A stretch of DNA of 56,192 nucleotides from IMG/VR virus record IMGVR_UViG_3300008113_000177, positions 1-56,192 of that record. One strand, given 5' to 3'. The first letter of the stretch is position 1; the number at the start of each line of letters is the position of its first letter. The translations under genes and the position numbers were made by a program. The stretch is from a virus. The notes below the pieces were generated by a model. It was not told where the DNA came from. It saw only the letters and a list, made by a program, of their open reading frames with translations, and ran no database searches. Positions 46,604-54,267 of the stretch are shown one piece after another.

Positions 46604-47463
46604 GACATATTCCTAACGAACTTCATTACATCCTCAGCTGATGTTGCGTGGTCTCGTGTCGAAGCTTTCTTGAGAGGTGTTCCGATGGTCGTAGTAAGTT
46701 GCGTTGCAGTTGACCAGTGTTTCCATACAGAGTTGATTGTGACCATATCTGCGTTGCCCCACTTGTTGGTGAGGTTCTGGCAAGCATTCACCAGGGTCTC
46801 ACCACTAATACCTTTGTTGACCATCTGGTAGAGGATGAAGTAAACGGACTTCCATTCAGTGACGTTGAAGTCAGATGCCTGTAGTGATGGATACTTCCAT
46901 TCCCTGAATGCTACGTAAAGCTCACGTGCTGGGTCATCATCCTTTGGAAGGGATACCTTTGAGCGTTTCTTTGTTGGAGCCTTTGGCTCAACAGCCTCTG
47001 GTACAGAGGATATATAGTTAATTGATTCTTGTTCTAATTGTTTCTTGTTAATTGGGGTACTAATTTCTTTACCCTCCCCCCTATAAGATTCTTTACCCTC
47101 CCCCTCCAAAATACTTTCCCCCTGATAGCCGGGAAGGATGATGTATTCGTTACTTGTTTGACGTCCTTCTTGGAACCTCATGCGACGTGATACAACCTTA
47201 CATCCTTCAATCTCTTTTGTCTCTAGCCCTGCGATTGCTGCACGTATCGTAGGTGCTGATAAGCCTGTTGACTTCATTAGTCTAGGGATAGATGGGAAGC
47301 ACACACCTTCTTGGTCAGCGTGTAATGAGATAGCGCAGAACACCATCCATTCACTTGACGTGAACTTATTCATATGCTGGAGTATGCGGTGTTCAAGTTG
47401 CACAAAAGAACTATGTTCGGACGTACGTAAGCTACGTGTCCTACCGTTGAATATTGTAATCAT
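46600..47463 (-). CDS. Replication initiator with N-terminal HTH and internal iterons (287 aa)
   Basis: Residues about 35-82 form a winged-helix/HTH of the replication-initiator type: TSSEWMVFCAISLHADQEG, then PSIPRLMKSTGLSAPTIRAAIAGL. A low-complexity linker (about 112-140, GEGKES and RGEGKEI) follows, and the C-terminal domain (175-287) is helical with AFREWKY and VWKHWSTA. The linker DNA carries iteron-like repeats, the layout of lambda O. It would bind them and recruit the DnaB/loader pair encoded downstream. CTATAAAGGTAGG-like leader (TAGGTAGGCAAC) precedes the ATG. Confidence 0.78.
   Translation of the reverse strand: MITIFNGRTRSLRTSEHSSFVQLEHRILQHMNKFTSSEWMVFCAISLHADQEGVCFPSIPRLMKSTGLSAPTIRAAIAGLETKEIEGCKVVSRRMRFQEGRQTSNEYIILPGYQGESILEGEGKESYRGEGKEISTPINKKQLEQESINYISSVPEAVEPKAPTKKRSKVSLPKDDDPARELYVAFREWKYPSLQASDFNVTEWKSVYFILYQMVNKGISGETLVNACQNLTNKWGNADMVTINSVWKHWSTATQLTTTIGTPLKKASTRDHATSAEDVMKFVRNMS
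47050..47137. other. Iteron cluster inside the initiator gene, candidate origin
   Basis: Leftward strand: GGGAGGGTAAAGAA twice and GGGGGAAAGTATTTT once, followed by AGTACCCC, within codons of about 109-137. The neighbouring bases 47008-47062 are AT-rich. The same elements occur at 5252-5332. In lambdoid phages the origin lies within the initiator gene in this manner. Confidence 0.65.
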
Positions 47464-47568
47464 GTTGCCTACCTATAAAGCGAATATTCCCCTCAGTTAA
47501 TGTGCTTCAGGGAATAGGACTATATCACATACGATTAGATACACCTTGTATCCGTTCGCCTATGTATC

Positions 47569-48021
47569 TCATGTGTTTAGTGTCTTCTCCCATCTTGCTT
47601 TCCTACACGTTGGTTGGTCTGTCCTACGTGGCTTGCCATCTGTATGTGACCATAACCCACCTTGTGTCATAGCCACCATAGTCCAACCAGATGCCTTGAG
47701 TGTCGTACCAAGTTCGTCTTCTAAGATATACGTTTGTATCTTCTTGTAGCCGATAGCTTTACCAGCACGTGCAGCTGCCCCATACAGTATTGAACAGGCG
47801 TTGAACGTGCCATCTGTAACCAAACGTGTGACTTCAAGGACTTCTGAATAGTTGATGGCTCGTGCTACTGGACGTCCTACGATACAAGCTCCACGTAATA
47901 CTCCATCAGCGTCTACGCATCCGATAGAGAACCTATGACCACGTGCAGGTTTGTGATGCCTATGGTGTAGTTCAACGAATGCGTTTGCTTGCTTTAGTTC
48001 AAGGGAGACTATCTTTAACAT
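47569..48021 (-). CDS. GNAT-like protein of the XF1762 type (150 aa)
   Basis: The ATG at 48021 follows GGAAGGACAAGTA and overlaps the upstream stop as TAATG. NAFVELHHRHHKPARGHRF near residues 13-31, then GRPVARAINYSEVLEVTRL and ACSILYGAAARAGKAIGYKKIQTY resemble a phage family I recall as XF1762, which is related to acetyltransferases by the GAAARA-x-x-x-G-Y segment. The HHRHHKP motif is unusual. Substrate is unknown. It lies in the recombination operon. Confidence 0.75.
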   Translation of the reverse strand: MLKIVSLELKQANAFVELHHRHHKPARGHRFSIGCVDADGVLRGACIVGRPVARAINYSEVLEVTRLVTDGTFNACSILYGAAARAGKAIGYKKIQTYILEDELGTTLKASGWTMVAMTQGGLWSHTDGKPRRTDQPTCRKARWEKTLNT

Positions 48022-48569
48022 TACTTGTCCTTCCTGAAAGGACACTCGTCACATAGTGACGTGCAGTTGTTAGCCTGGTGAAGAACCGCATTCGCTTCAG
48101 ATACAGACATACCTTTAGGGACGCTCACCTGCTCTATATTATTCTTAGGTAATGGTTCACCACGTACCTCTTCCATCAAGGTAGTGATAGTCCAATCTTC
48201 AGCCTTTGCCCGTTTTAGTAACTCTGTCTGCTTCTCAGGGTCAAGCTTTGCTACAACCCGGTGATGTGTCCAGCTAAGACCTGCGACACGCCTATCTTTA
48301 TCAACTGCCTTGCTAACCCATACATAGTTAGCGAGTGACTGATACGACTGCCCTGTCACGTCAACAGCTTGAGCGTAGCGTTCACCATAACGGCTTTCAC
48401 CATAGAGGAGTGCATCCCCTATGGCGAACTGGAACGCCGTATCCATACGACTGAGAGTACCCATAAGGGTTGACCATTGGTCAAAGGACAACTCCTTGAC
48501 AACAGACAACCCTGTTTCACTTATGGATACAGAATCGGTAAGGCTACCGATATGTACCACTTCACTCAT
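48021..48569 (-). CDS. ParB-like helical DNA-binding protein (182 aa)
   Basis: Residues about 28-120 (FDQWSTLMGTLSRMDTAFQFAIGDALLYGE, RYGERYAQAVDVTGQSY, LSWTHHRVVAKL in parts) match a helical domain seen in many phages and actinobacterial proteins, with a helix-turn-helix that resembles ParB or LmbU-type proteins. The C-terminus has CTSLCDECPF, three cysteines that may hold metal. The role may be gene regulation or DNA binding; partner unknown. ATGA overlap with the gene upstream. Confidence 0.68.
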   Translation of the reverse strand: MSEVVHIGSLTDSVSISETGLSVVKELSFDQWSTLMGTLSRMDTAFQFAIGDALLYGESRYGERYAQAVDVTGQSYQSLANYVWVSKAVDKDRRVAGLSWTHHRVVAKLDPEKQTELLKRAKAEDWTITTLMEEVRGEPLPKNNIEQVSVPKGMSVSEANAVLHQANNCTSLCDECPFRKDK

Positions 48570-48805
48570 AGCTTGAATCCTACAAACATATTGAACTTCT
48601 GAGCCAAAGTCTTAGGTGTCCTATCCTTTGTTGCATAAACCTCTTTTGTCAGTAGGTTAATCGTCTGGTCTAACTTCTCAAGGACGTTTGATACAGGGAA
48701 CTGAGGTTGCCCTGTCTTTAGTTCTTCATTCACCTGGATGCAATGAGCCTTAGCCCTAAGTTGCACTAGTCCTTCAAGCACATTCTCAAGCTCACTTCGT
48801 CTCAT
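48566..48805 (-). CDS. Small helical protein in the recombination operon (79 aa)
   Basis: ATG at 48805 is used because GGAG lies eight bases upstream; it overlaps the end of the Gp157-like gene by 14 bases. The protein begins MRRSELENVLEGLVQLRAKA and is helical, with NVLEKLDQTINLLTKEVYA. No cysteine cluster. Family not recognised. Tight overlaps on both sides suggest coupled translation. Confidence 0.7.
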   Translation of the reverse strand: MRRSELENVLEGLVQLRAKAHCIQVNEELKTGQPQFPVSNVLEKLDQTINLLTKEVYATKDRTPKTLAQKFNMFVGFKL

Positions 48806-49382
48806 CTTTAGTCTCCATAAGCGTTTTGATGGTGATGCTTTCTCCACCTTCCACTACAGCAAACCCGAATGCTTCAGCACTTGATGGGTCACTCAACAAC
48901 TTAGCCTTCACTGAATCTGGAACCATAGATATAAGTACAGATTCCTGTACCTTGATAGCCTGTGGACATTCCAACTTTGCGAATGCTAGTGCAACATTAG
49001 ATGTCATTACCTTTATCGTTGGTGTTGTCGTACGTTGACCGATAGTCCCGAATGGGCATCGATACGTCTTGCTACGAAGGTTGCCTTCCTTATCTCTAGG
49101 GAGGAGTGTGTTTGCTACCTTTGCAGCTTGACCTTCATACATAGCCCTAAGGTAAGTGACCTTAGACTTATGACGCTTGACCATCTTATTGATGTTCTCT
49201 AAGACAGACTTGTACTTCATCTCTTCTGCTGCAGCACGTGTCTCAGCGTCAAGAAGGATTCTCATATACTTGAGAAGGTCTTCTTCACCTTCAAGGATTG
49301 AGGGGAGGTCTCTCCCCGTTGGTCCCGCATACTCGCCTGTCTCATCATCAAACAGGTCACCGTCAATCTCAATAATAGCCAT
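48792..49382 (-). CDS. Gp157-like protein (196 aa)
   Basis: The long helical segment AETRAAAEEMKYKSVLENINKMVKRH followed by YLRAMYEGQAAKVA, then a beta-rich domain with TYRCPFGTIGQRTTTP, is the plan of Siphovirus Gp157-like proteins. These occur near recombination genes and have been linked to resistance to phage infection in Streptococcus. Here it lies just downstream of the ERF gene. The TAGG leader GAAAGGTAGGTAGGTATG is complete. Confidence 0.8.
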   Translation of the reverse strand: MAIIEIDGDLFDDETGEYAGPTGRDLPSILEGEEDLLKYMRILLDAETRAAAEEMKYKSVLENINKMVKRHKSKVTYLRAMYEGQAAKVANTLLPRDKEGNLRSKTYRCPFGTIGQRTTTPTIKVMTSNVALAFAKLECPQAIKVQESVLISMVPDSVKAKLLSDPSSAEAFGFAVVEGGESITIKTLMETKDETK

Positions 49383-49396
49383 ACCTACCTACCTTT

Positions 49397-50137
49397 CTAT
49401 TCGTTCGCTTCCAAACATCCAGTGATGAATACATCTGCCTCTGCTTTGTCTTTGCATTCAGACAAACAATCTGCTACGTGTGATAGTGAATCCTTTGTGA
49501 TAGGAACCTCTGAACCGCCAGCTGCGACAGCGTTGTGGATTCCCTTACGGTCAGCCTTAGATGTCTCTTTACCCCAGAGCCTATCAATCTCTGCGTTGAA
49601 CCTATCCAATGGTGCAGGTACTGTTGGCGCAGGTGTCTTAGGTGCTTGCTTTTGTGGAGTCTGCGGCTGTCGCAAAGGTTGTTGTGGAGCCTGAGATTGA
49701 TTCTGGTATCCACTAGCATTGTTGCCGTCATCATCCGTATCTGATGCTTCACCGATAGCCAAGAGTGCAGACAAGCTATATCTGCGCCCATAAGTAATAG
49801 CAGAGCCTACTCGATGTGCATCTACTGGCTGTACCTTGCCATCCCTGTTAATGATAGGGTTGACTGGTACAGATACTTCATTAGCAATCCACTCACCACT
49901 AGCATGAATCAACGTGGAGCGAACAGTAATCTCGCTATCAGTATGGCTTTGCACTGACTGTGACAAGAAGATGTTGTACTGACTAAGTACTGGACGAACA
50001 GACAGTAGAATGCTATCAAGCGTGATGTATTTACTACGGAAAATAGGGTTGTTGCCATCCTTTGCAACACCATTAATGCCAGCCTGAACCTTCACAAGGT
50101 CAGGTGCAATACTAGACAACGAATCTGAATGAAACAT
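49397..50137 (-). CDS. erf: ERF-family single-strand annealing protein
   Basis: Residues about 10-140 contain the ERF pattern: LVKVQAGINGVAKDGNNPIF, then AHRVGSAITYGRRYSLSALLAIGEASDTDDDGN (in parts VGSAITYGRRY and SLSALL). ERF proteins form rings that anneal complementary strands in phage recombination. A Gln/Pro-rich linker (145-175) connects to a C-terminal helical domain. AAGGGAG precedes the ATG and a sigma70-type promoter lies 23-50 bases upstream. Confidence 0.9.
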   Translation of the reverse strand: MFHSDSLSSIAPDLVKVQAGINGVAKDGNNPIFRSKYITLDSILLSVRPVLSQYNIFLSQSVQSHTDSEITVRSTLIHASGEWIANEVSVPVNPIINRDGKVQPVDAHRVGSAITYGRRYSLSALLAIGEASDTDDDGNNASGYQNQSQAPQQPLRQPQTPQKQAPKTPAPTVPAPLDRFNAEIDRLWGKETSKADRKGIHNAVAAGGSEVPITKDSLSHVADCLSECKDKAEADVFITGCLEANE

Positions 50138-50159
50138 ATGTTTTCTCCCTTACGTAGAA

Positions 50160-50188
50160 AGTGTACTCCAAGAATACTGTATTGTCAA
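50160..50188 (-). promoter_or_regulatory. Sigma70-type promoter of the ERF operon
   Basis: Leftward TTGACA at 50183-50188 and TACACT at 50160-50165 with a 17-base spacer, followed by AAGGGAG and the ATG at 50137. The -35 overlaps the last codon of the upstream gene. Confidence 0.7.
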
Positions 50189-50835
50189 TAATCCATCTTA
50201 GACAAAAGAAGTTCTTCTTCATCATCATCTGGGTAGAGGTTTGAGATTTCCTCAAGGTTGAATGGTGATTCAGTATCCTGGAGTATGAGGAAGTCAGCTT
50301 GTGAATAAATCTTTGTGACTGGGATGTATTCAAGTATCATCGCTGGGTTGAGCATAGCCTCTTCAGGGTTATCGCTCGTATCCTTTATGACGCCTAATGC
50401 GTGTTCTATATCAGCTGATACTACTTGATGTGGCTTGCCGTTGATTAGTCTATGGACGCATCCAAGCTTGCCATCCTGTACCTTTGCCACCCGGTAAACA
50501 AACCCGCCAAAGTCTGGTGTAAGTCTGCCATCTGGTGCATCTGTAGGGCAGGTACATAGTGTTCCATTACATCCTAGTGCCTGTACCTTACGTCCGTTGT
50601 ATTCAAAGAAACGGTAACGATTCATCAAGGTACGAAGTTGTATTCTTGTGTTGTACTCGATGCCGTTCTGCGTTACTTCATCATCAAAGATAACTGCATA
50701 TCGCCATCCATCCTTCTCTGACTCTTGTATGAGATTGATACCCTCTATGGTCTCCATATTGACCCATACGTAGTCTCCACCTGTCTTCTGGAACACGTAG
50801 TCCCAACAATCAATACTTGGTTTCAAATAGCCCAT
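50185..50835 (-). CDS. Protein of unknown function (216 aa)
   Basis: ATG at 50835 follows GTGGAGGCAAACT and overlaps the nuclease gene upstream by 26 bases. It begins MGYLKPSIDCWDYVFQKTGG and has TLCTCPTDAPDG near 94-105, with three to four cysteines, and an acidic C-terminus rich in Asp and Glu (LYPDDDEEELL). The fold looks mixed alpha-beta. No family recognised. Position in the recombination operon suggests a DNA-related role at most. Confidence 0.65.
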   Translation of the reverse strand: MGYLKPSIDCWDYVFQKTGGDYVWVNMETIEGINLIQESEKDGWRYAVIFDDEVTQNGIEYNTRIQLRTLMNRYRFFEYNGRKVQALGCNGTLCTCPTDAPDGRLTPDFGGFVYRVAKVQDGKLGCVHRLINGKPHQVVSADIEHALGVIKDTSDNPEEAMLNPAMILEYIPVTKIYSQADFLILQDTESPFNLEEISNLYPDDDEEELLLSKMDY

Positions 50836-51232
50836 AGTTTGCCTCCACAAATCTTGTAATCTTATCTACGGTTGTCCAGTTGTTAAGTTCTGCCTCAACC
50901 CTTGATATAACCAATAGAACCTCTTCGGTAGAACGACAGATTGTCGTATACCCAGCATCTGCTATCTTTTGCTGTATCTCAGATGCCTTACCTTTCGCAG
51001 CCTTCAGTTCGATAGCTACTGCTTTGCTGCCCCATAGATGGTGTGACGAATGTATGTACAAGTCTGGTAGCCCTGGTGTGTTACCCTGATAGCCTGTCGC
51101 ATAACTGTACGCACCACATTTAGTGCATCTAACCTTAGTTCTAGTCTTCCCTGTTTCAAAGACTTTGTAACCTAGCACCATCAAAGTATCTATCACTTGT
51201 TTTTGTAGTGCTGCTTCAGGCTTAATCCTCAT
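50810..51232 (-). CDS. VRR-NUC nuclease (140 aa)
   Basis: The core reads NTPGLPDLYIHSSHHLWGSKAVAIELKAAKGKAS near residues 50-83: the aspartate of PD, then E-L-K, as in the PD-(D/E)XK superfamily VRR-NUC branch, with QQKIADAGYTTICRS after it. An insertion CTKCG near 36-40 adds a CxxC. Such small phage nucleases cut branched or single-ended DNA. It overlaps the gene upstream by eleven bases and is part of the recombination operon with ERF. Confidence 0.88.
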   Translation of the reverse strand: MRIKPEAALQKQVIDTLMVLGYKVFETGKTRTKVRCTKCGAYSYATGYQGNTPGLPDLYIHSSHHLWGSKAVAIELKAAKGKASEIQQKIADAGYTTICRSTEEVLLVISRVEAELNNWTTVDKITRFVEANYGLFETKY

Positions 51233-51782
51233 GCGTAACTCTCCATACGTATTGTGCTACGCTTGCAGTAATGGGAGCTTTGAGCATATCTATCTTCCTG
51301 AGTGCCATCTTAAATGCTGTAGGTGTTGGCGCACGTTTACATAATTCAAAGAGACTCTCGTTGTTTTGGATAATCTCTAACCCATTCTTCATAGGTTGTG
51401 TTGGATTCACGATAGGCGTAGTAAACTCCTCAAGGGTTGCATAGTTACGCTTTTGATTCACCTTATCTATGAACTTAACAACCTTCCCACCTGTGATGGA
51501 TACGTCATAAATGGTTGTCCATCCAAAGTCTCCATTTAGAAATGCGATGATATCCTTCTTAGTCCAGTGATGACTTACCTGTCTACGGAACTGACTAACT
51601 AGCACGTGTACCCTGCCTGTCATCCGCTGCTTCATCATGTTGTATTGGATACCTCTCGCTTCCTGTATGGCATCCTCTTTACTTTCAAAGTATCTGGTAA
51701 TGCTGCCCCAACGTAGCTGAGTTACGTGTGCATAGTTACCTCTACCGAAAATGGGCTTGCGTCCCGTTTTAGTTTCTGCCAT
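51222..51782 (-). CDS. Basic protein of unknown function (186 aa)
   Basis: The start follows GAAAGGAATAGATAGATAGATAG, where tetranucleotide repeats separate the ribosome-binding site from the ATG. The protein begins MAETKTGRKPIFGRGNYA and contains WTKKDIIAFLNGDFGWTT near 73-90 and a helical C-terminus FKMALRKIDMLKAPITAS. It is basic and may bind nucleic acid, but no family is recognised. It is the first gene of the nuclease operon. Confidence 0.7.
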   Translation of the reverse strand: MAETKTGRKPIFGRGNYAHVTQLRWGSITRYFESKEDAIQEARGIQYNMMKQRMTGRVHVLVSQFRRQVSHHWTKKDIIAFLNGDFGWTTIYDVSITGGKVVKFIDKVNQKRNYATLEEFTTPIVNPTQPMKNGLEIIQNNESLFELCKRAPTPTAFKMALRKIDMLKAPITASVAQYVWRVTHED

Positions 51783-51833
51783 CTATCTATCTATCTATTC
51801 CTTTCGTGCGAACTGGTTTCAGAACTGGTTTCA
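51781..51833. repeat. Compound repeat: ATCT microsatellite and 12-base direct repeat
   Basis: Four units of ATCT at 51781-51797 overlap the start codon of the 186-aa gene. Then GAACTGGTTTCA occurs at 51810-51821 and 51822-51833. The same combination lies at 55906-55958. Confidence 0.7.
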
Positions 51834-51849
51834 AAAAGAGAAAACGGAC

Positions 51850-51972
51850 TCACCGCTTGCCTGAAAAGACAAGGGTGAATCCGATTACTAGTAAACCAAT
51901 CGCTAAAGGTACATATCCCATAAACAGGGTAGACCATCCTAGGAAACAAACAAAGCTTCCAGTCTGCCTCAT
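51850..51972 (-). CDS. 40-aa membrane protein
   Basis: ATG at 51972 overlaps the upstream stop as ATGA; TGA ends at 51850. The sequence MRQTGSFVCFLGWSTLFMGY followed by VPLAIGLLVIGFTLVF is nearly all hydrophobic and would span the membrane once or twice, ending SGKR. It lies before the compound repeat. Too short to assign. Similar tiny membrane proteins fill gaps at 828, 13623 and 43957. Confidence 0.62.
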   Translation of the reverse strand: MRQTGSFVCFLGWSTLFMGYVPLAIGLLVIGFTLVFSGKR

Positions 51973-52205
51973 GAATACAATCCCTTTACATTCTTCGCAT
52001 AATCGATAGCTTTGTGTACTAGATTCCACATATGCACACTATCCGTATGTGTGTACAGATACTCTGCGACCTTCGATGCATCCTTATCCTGGAGTGTTGC
52101 ATCAGCTATCTTGTATTCATCTGGTGAGAATGCCTCTATATGGCATTCGGGGAACATCTGCCTGAGACGTTCCAATTCAGCGTTAAATAACTTTTGATTG
52201 AACAT
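51969..52205 (-). CDS. Small early protein (78 aa), unknown
   Basis: The TAGG leader (AAGGTAGGTAGGTATG) precedes the start. It begins MFNQKLFNAELERLRQMFPE and is helical, with SKVAEYLYTHTDSVHMWNL. A leader hairpin lies upstream at 52228-52255. Family not recognised. Coupled to the 40-aa membrane protein. Confidence 0.75.
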   Translation of the reverse strand: MFNQKLFNAELERLRQMFPECHIEAFSPDEYKIADATLQDKDASKVAEYLYTHTDSVHMWNLVHKAIDYAKNVKGLYS

Positions 52206-52227
52206 ACCTACCTACCTTAGGGAATGA

Positions 52228-52255
52228 ATACCTGTACCAGAAATGATACAGGTAT
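52228..52255 (-). other. Leader hairpin upstream of the 78-aa gene
   Basis: ATACCTGTA at 52228-52236 pairs perfectly with TACAGGTAT at 52247-52255 around ten bases. It lies between the stop at 52267 and the TAGG leader, as in the other leader hairpins. Confidence 0.7.
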
Positions 52256-52266
52256 ATGTAAACGTA

Positions 52267-52827
52267 TCAGCAGCCTACCGCTGTTACCAAACGTCCAGCG
52301 ATACATTCTTTGATTTCCATACGTGAGTATGCACCAGCTAACTCAATTTGTTGAATGATTCGTTGCATACCATCCCTACCGTAACGGAATGTGATACTTT
52401 CCAAATGACTATTCTTATCAAATTGGAATAATGCATGATTGTGGATATCACCATTCCCATAGACTGAGATTTCTATGTCTAAGCTTCCATCTAGAGGATT
52501 CTTTAATCCTATACTTACAGATTCGATGTCAAGGATATGTTTCCAAAACATAACACGTATATCGTCCAACTGTACCGAATGACGTTTGATGCCATATTGT
52601 GCATAAACGGCATCTGTCACATTATCGATACTTTCATTCCATACCGTATCTCCACCAGCGAATACGCCTATGGTGTTAGGTAATTCCATCACCTGGTGTT
52701 TACTATCATCTACGAATGCGTGATAGAGCTTGAATGGGATACTTTCCCTTTCACATACCGCTATCTGTTCCAACATATCCGACGCTGAGATTTGGTCGAT
52801 ATCGACCGATTCAATTCTGATTTCCAT
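52267..52827 (-). CDS. Early protein (186 aa), unknown
   Basis: The leader GGAGTAGGTAGGTAGCT precedes the start at 52827. It begins MEIRIESVDIDQISASDMLE and contains YHAFVDDSKHQVMELPNTIG, a GIKRHSVQLDDIRVMFWKH helix and a beta-rich segment. No cysteine cluster (three Cys) or membrane helix. Family not recognised. It is one of the longer proteins of the small-gene region. Confidence 0.75.
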   Translation of the reverse strand: MEIRIESVDIDQISASDMLEQIAVCERESIPFKLYHAFVDDSKHQVMELPNTIGVFAGGDTVWNESIDNVTDAVYAQYGIKRHSVQLDDIRVMFWKHILDIESVSIGLKNPLDGSLDIEISVYGNGDIHNHALFQFDKNSHLESITFRYGRDGMQRIIQQIELAGAYSRMEIKECIAGRLVTAVGC

Positions 52828-52837
52828 AGCTACCTAC

Positions 52838-53167
52838 CTACTCCTTTACTAAACCTTTGTGTGTGTCCCATACAGCGATAAGAATGTCTGCATCTGAGTA
52901 TTCTTCGGTATTATTCAAGTCTGCTACCAGTCTGATAAATTCTCGTTGCCAGACTTCAGCGTGACCCAGATGTTTACATTTGTATAACTCGAATACCATA
53001 TCGACGAATTGCCGTACAGACATAATCGTCGCATAGCTCGTCAAGTCTGGTAGCGTAACGTGAAGGGATGATATTACATCATCCATTTCTATCTTGTATC
53101 CACCTAACGCAATTACCTTTGCCAAGCTCACCAATTCAACATTTGTGAATGTCTTAGATATATTCAT
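52838..53167 (-). CDS. Small early protein (109 aa), unknown
   Basis: A complete GAAAGGTAGGTAGGTATG leader. The protein begins MNISKTFTNVELVSLAKVIA and is helical, with FVDMVFELYKCKHLGHAEVW and ADILIAVWDTHKGLVKE. No family recognised. Ten bases separate it from the next gene. Confidence 0.75.
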   Translation of the reverse strand: MNISKTFTNVELVSLAKVIALGGYKIEMDDVISSLHVTLPDLTSYATIMSVRQFVDMVFELYKCKHLGHAEVWQREFIRLVADLNNTEEYSDADILIAVWDTHKGLVKE

Positions 53168-53181
53168 ACCTACCTACCTTT

Positions 53182-53382
53182 CTATTCTTCGTCCCTATCA
53201 TCATTCGTACCCATATGTTCTTCGATGATTTCGTCATTCTCAAACAGGTAAACCGATTCACCAGCTACCCTGCCATACCCTGATGTCGATAACTCAACGT
53301 ACGATTTGTATGATTCCTGGGCTAATTGACGTGACGCATATTCGCCTATTTTGCCTACGTTACCTACGATAACTGTATACAT
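53182..53382 (-). CDS. Small early protein (66 aa), unknown
   Basis: The ATG at 53382 is preferred because AGGAGAATAGGT precedes it; an upstream in-frame ATG at 53412 lies inside the previous gene. It begins MYTVIVGNVGKIGEYASRQL, like a small alpha-beta fold, and ends in an acidic tail (GTNDDRDEE). Family not recognised. Confidence 0.72.
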   Translation of the reverse strand: MYTVIVGNVGKIGEYASRQLAQESYKSYVELSTSGYGRVAGESVYLFENDEIIEEHMGTNDDRDEE

Positions 53383-53384
53383 AC

Positions 53385-53639
53385 CTATTCTCCTATCCCT
53401 GCATCGTCGCATACTGTCGCTGAAATAATGATGTTTGTACCTTTAGGGAATTCGATTGTGAAGGTATCACCATTCCAGCTGTAGTAATTATGTGTGTACG
53501 TGATACCTAGTGTGCGCTTGACCTTGCGTACAATCGCTGCATCTGAAGCTTTACCCGTATGCTTTACAGTCTTACGTACAACCCAGCTGTAATTTGGCAC
53601 GTCACAAAACGTATCTGTCATTTCTATACTGAGATTCAT
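53385..53639 (-). CDS. Small early protein (84 aa), unknown
   Basis: Leader GAAAGCGAGTAGGT precedes the start. It begins MNLSIEMTDTFCDVPNYSW and includes KASDAAIVRKVKRTLGITYTHN, a mixed fold with aromatic-rich strands (NYYSWNGDTFTIEF). Two cysteines. Family not recognised. Confidence 0.73.
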   Translation of the reverse strand: MNLSIEMTDTFCDVPNYSWVVRKTVKHTGKASDAAIVRKVKRTLGITYTHNYYSWNGDTFTIEFPKGTNIIISATVCDDAGIGE

Positions 53640-53641
53640 AC

Positions 53642-53935
53642 CTACTCGCTTTCTTCGTCTGTATCGTCTGATTCTTCGGACAATTCGGCAGCATCGTTTA
53701 CAGACTTGGCTATCTCATTCCAATCTACGCTAGACATAAAGCTCCCAACGATATCGCCTATGAATCCTTGGAATACGTTACGTACGGAATTCTCTAGGTA
53801 TTCTTCCACCATTTCCTTGCACCATCCGGCATCGATAGCGTATCCATTTTCCTTGGCTACATCATGCATATCATCGCCAAACCATAGGTTAACCTGCCAC
53901 GTATCTTTATTCGTCCAGCCGTTATAACTTTCCAT
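53642..53935 (-). CDS. NGWTN-x-TW protein (97 aa), recurrent phage family of unknown function
   Basis: The start MESYNGWTNKDTWQVNLWFGDD has the pattern NGWTN-x-x-TW-x-V-x-LW, which recurs in small proteins of actinophages and other phages, usually annotated as unknown (possibly DUF7249). The C-terminus is acidic (ELSEESDDTDEESE). Full GAAAGGTAGGTAGGTATG leader. Its presence in actinophages weakly supports the host inference. Confidence 0.78.
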   Translation of the reverse strand: MESYNGWTNKDTWQVNLWFGDDMHDVAKENGYAIDAGWCKEMVEEYLENSVRNVFQGFIGDIVGSFMSSVDWNEIAKSVNDAAELSEESDDTDEESE

Positions 53936-53937
53936 AC

Positions 53938-54189
53938 CTACCTACCTTTCCCTGCTGGCATAAAACCTGCCACATAATCAGCGATACTCTTATCTGTGAG
54001 ATTGTACAAACCATAATCAATATCGGAACGAATATCATCTACATCTGATACGCTCCAAAGCTCATTTTCATCTGTGAATACTGCATCAAGATTGTTTGTA
54101 ACGTCATACACTTGGATGCTACACAATCCACGTTCCTGCCAGATGTTCACAGAGAAAATCCTGCCATCGTTTACATTAACTAATGCCAT
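53938..54189 (-). CDS. First gene after promoter B, unknown (83 aa)
   Basis: Full GAAAGGTAGGTAGGTATG leader and a promoter with an operator at 54211-54255. It begins MALVNVNDGRIFSVNIW and continues with short strands (GLCSIQVYDVTNNLD) and an acidic middle. No family recognised. It heads a run of closely spaced leftward genes down to 52267. Confidence 0.76.
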   Translation of the reverse strand: MALVNVNDGRIFSVNIWQERGLCSIQVYDVTNNLDAVFTDENELWSVSDVDDIRSDIDYGLYNLTDKSIADYVAGFMPAGKGR

Positions 54190-54210
54190 ACCTACCTACC
54201 TTTCATACCT

Positions 54211-54255
54211 AGTCTACCAGAGTGTACGGTAGTGTGATGTGTGAGATATTGCACA
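54211..54255 (-). promoter_or_regulatory. Early promoter with CRP/GlxR-like operator (site B)
   Basis: TGTGAGATATTGCACA at 54240-54255 (TGTGA-N6-GCACA) is the operator; leftward TAGACT at 54211-54216 is the -10, 34 bases centre to centre. Conserved ACTACCGTA lies between. It drives the gene starting at 54189. Confidence 0.6.
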
Positions 54256-54267
54256 CTACCTACCTAC

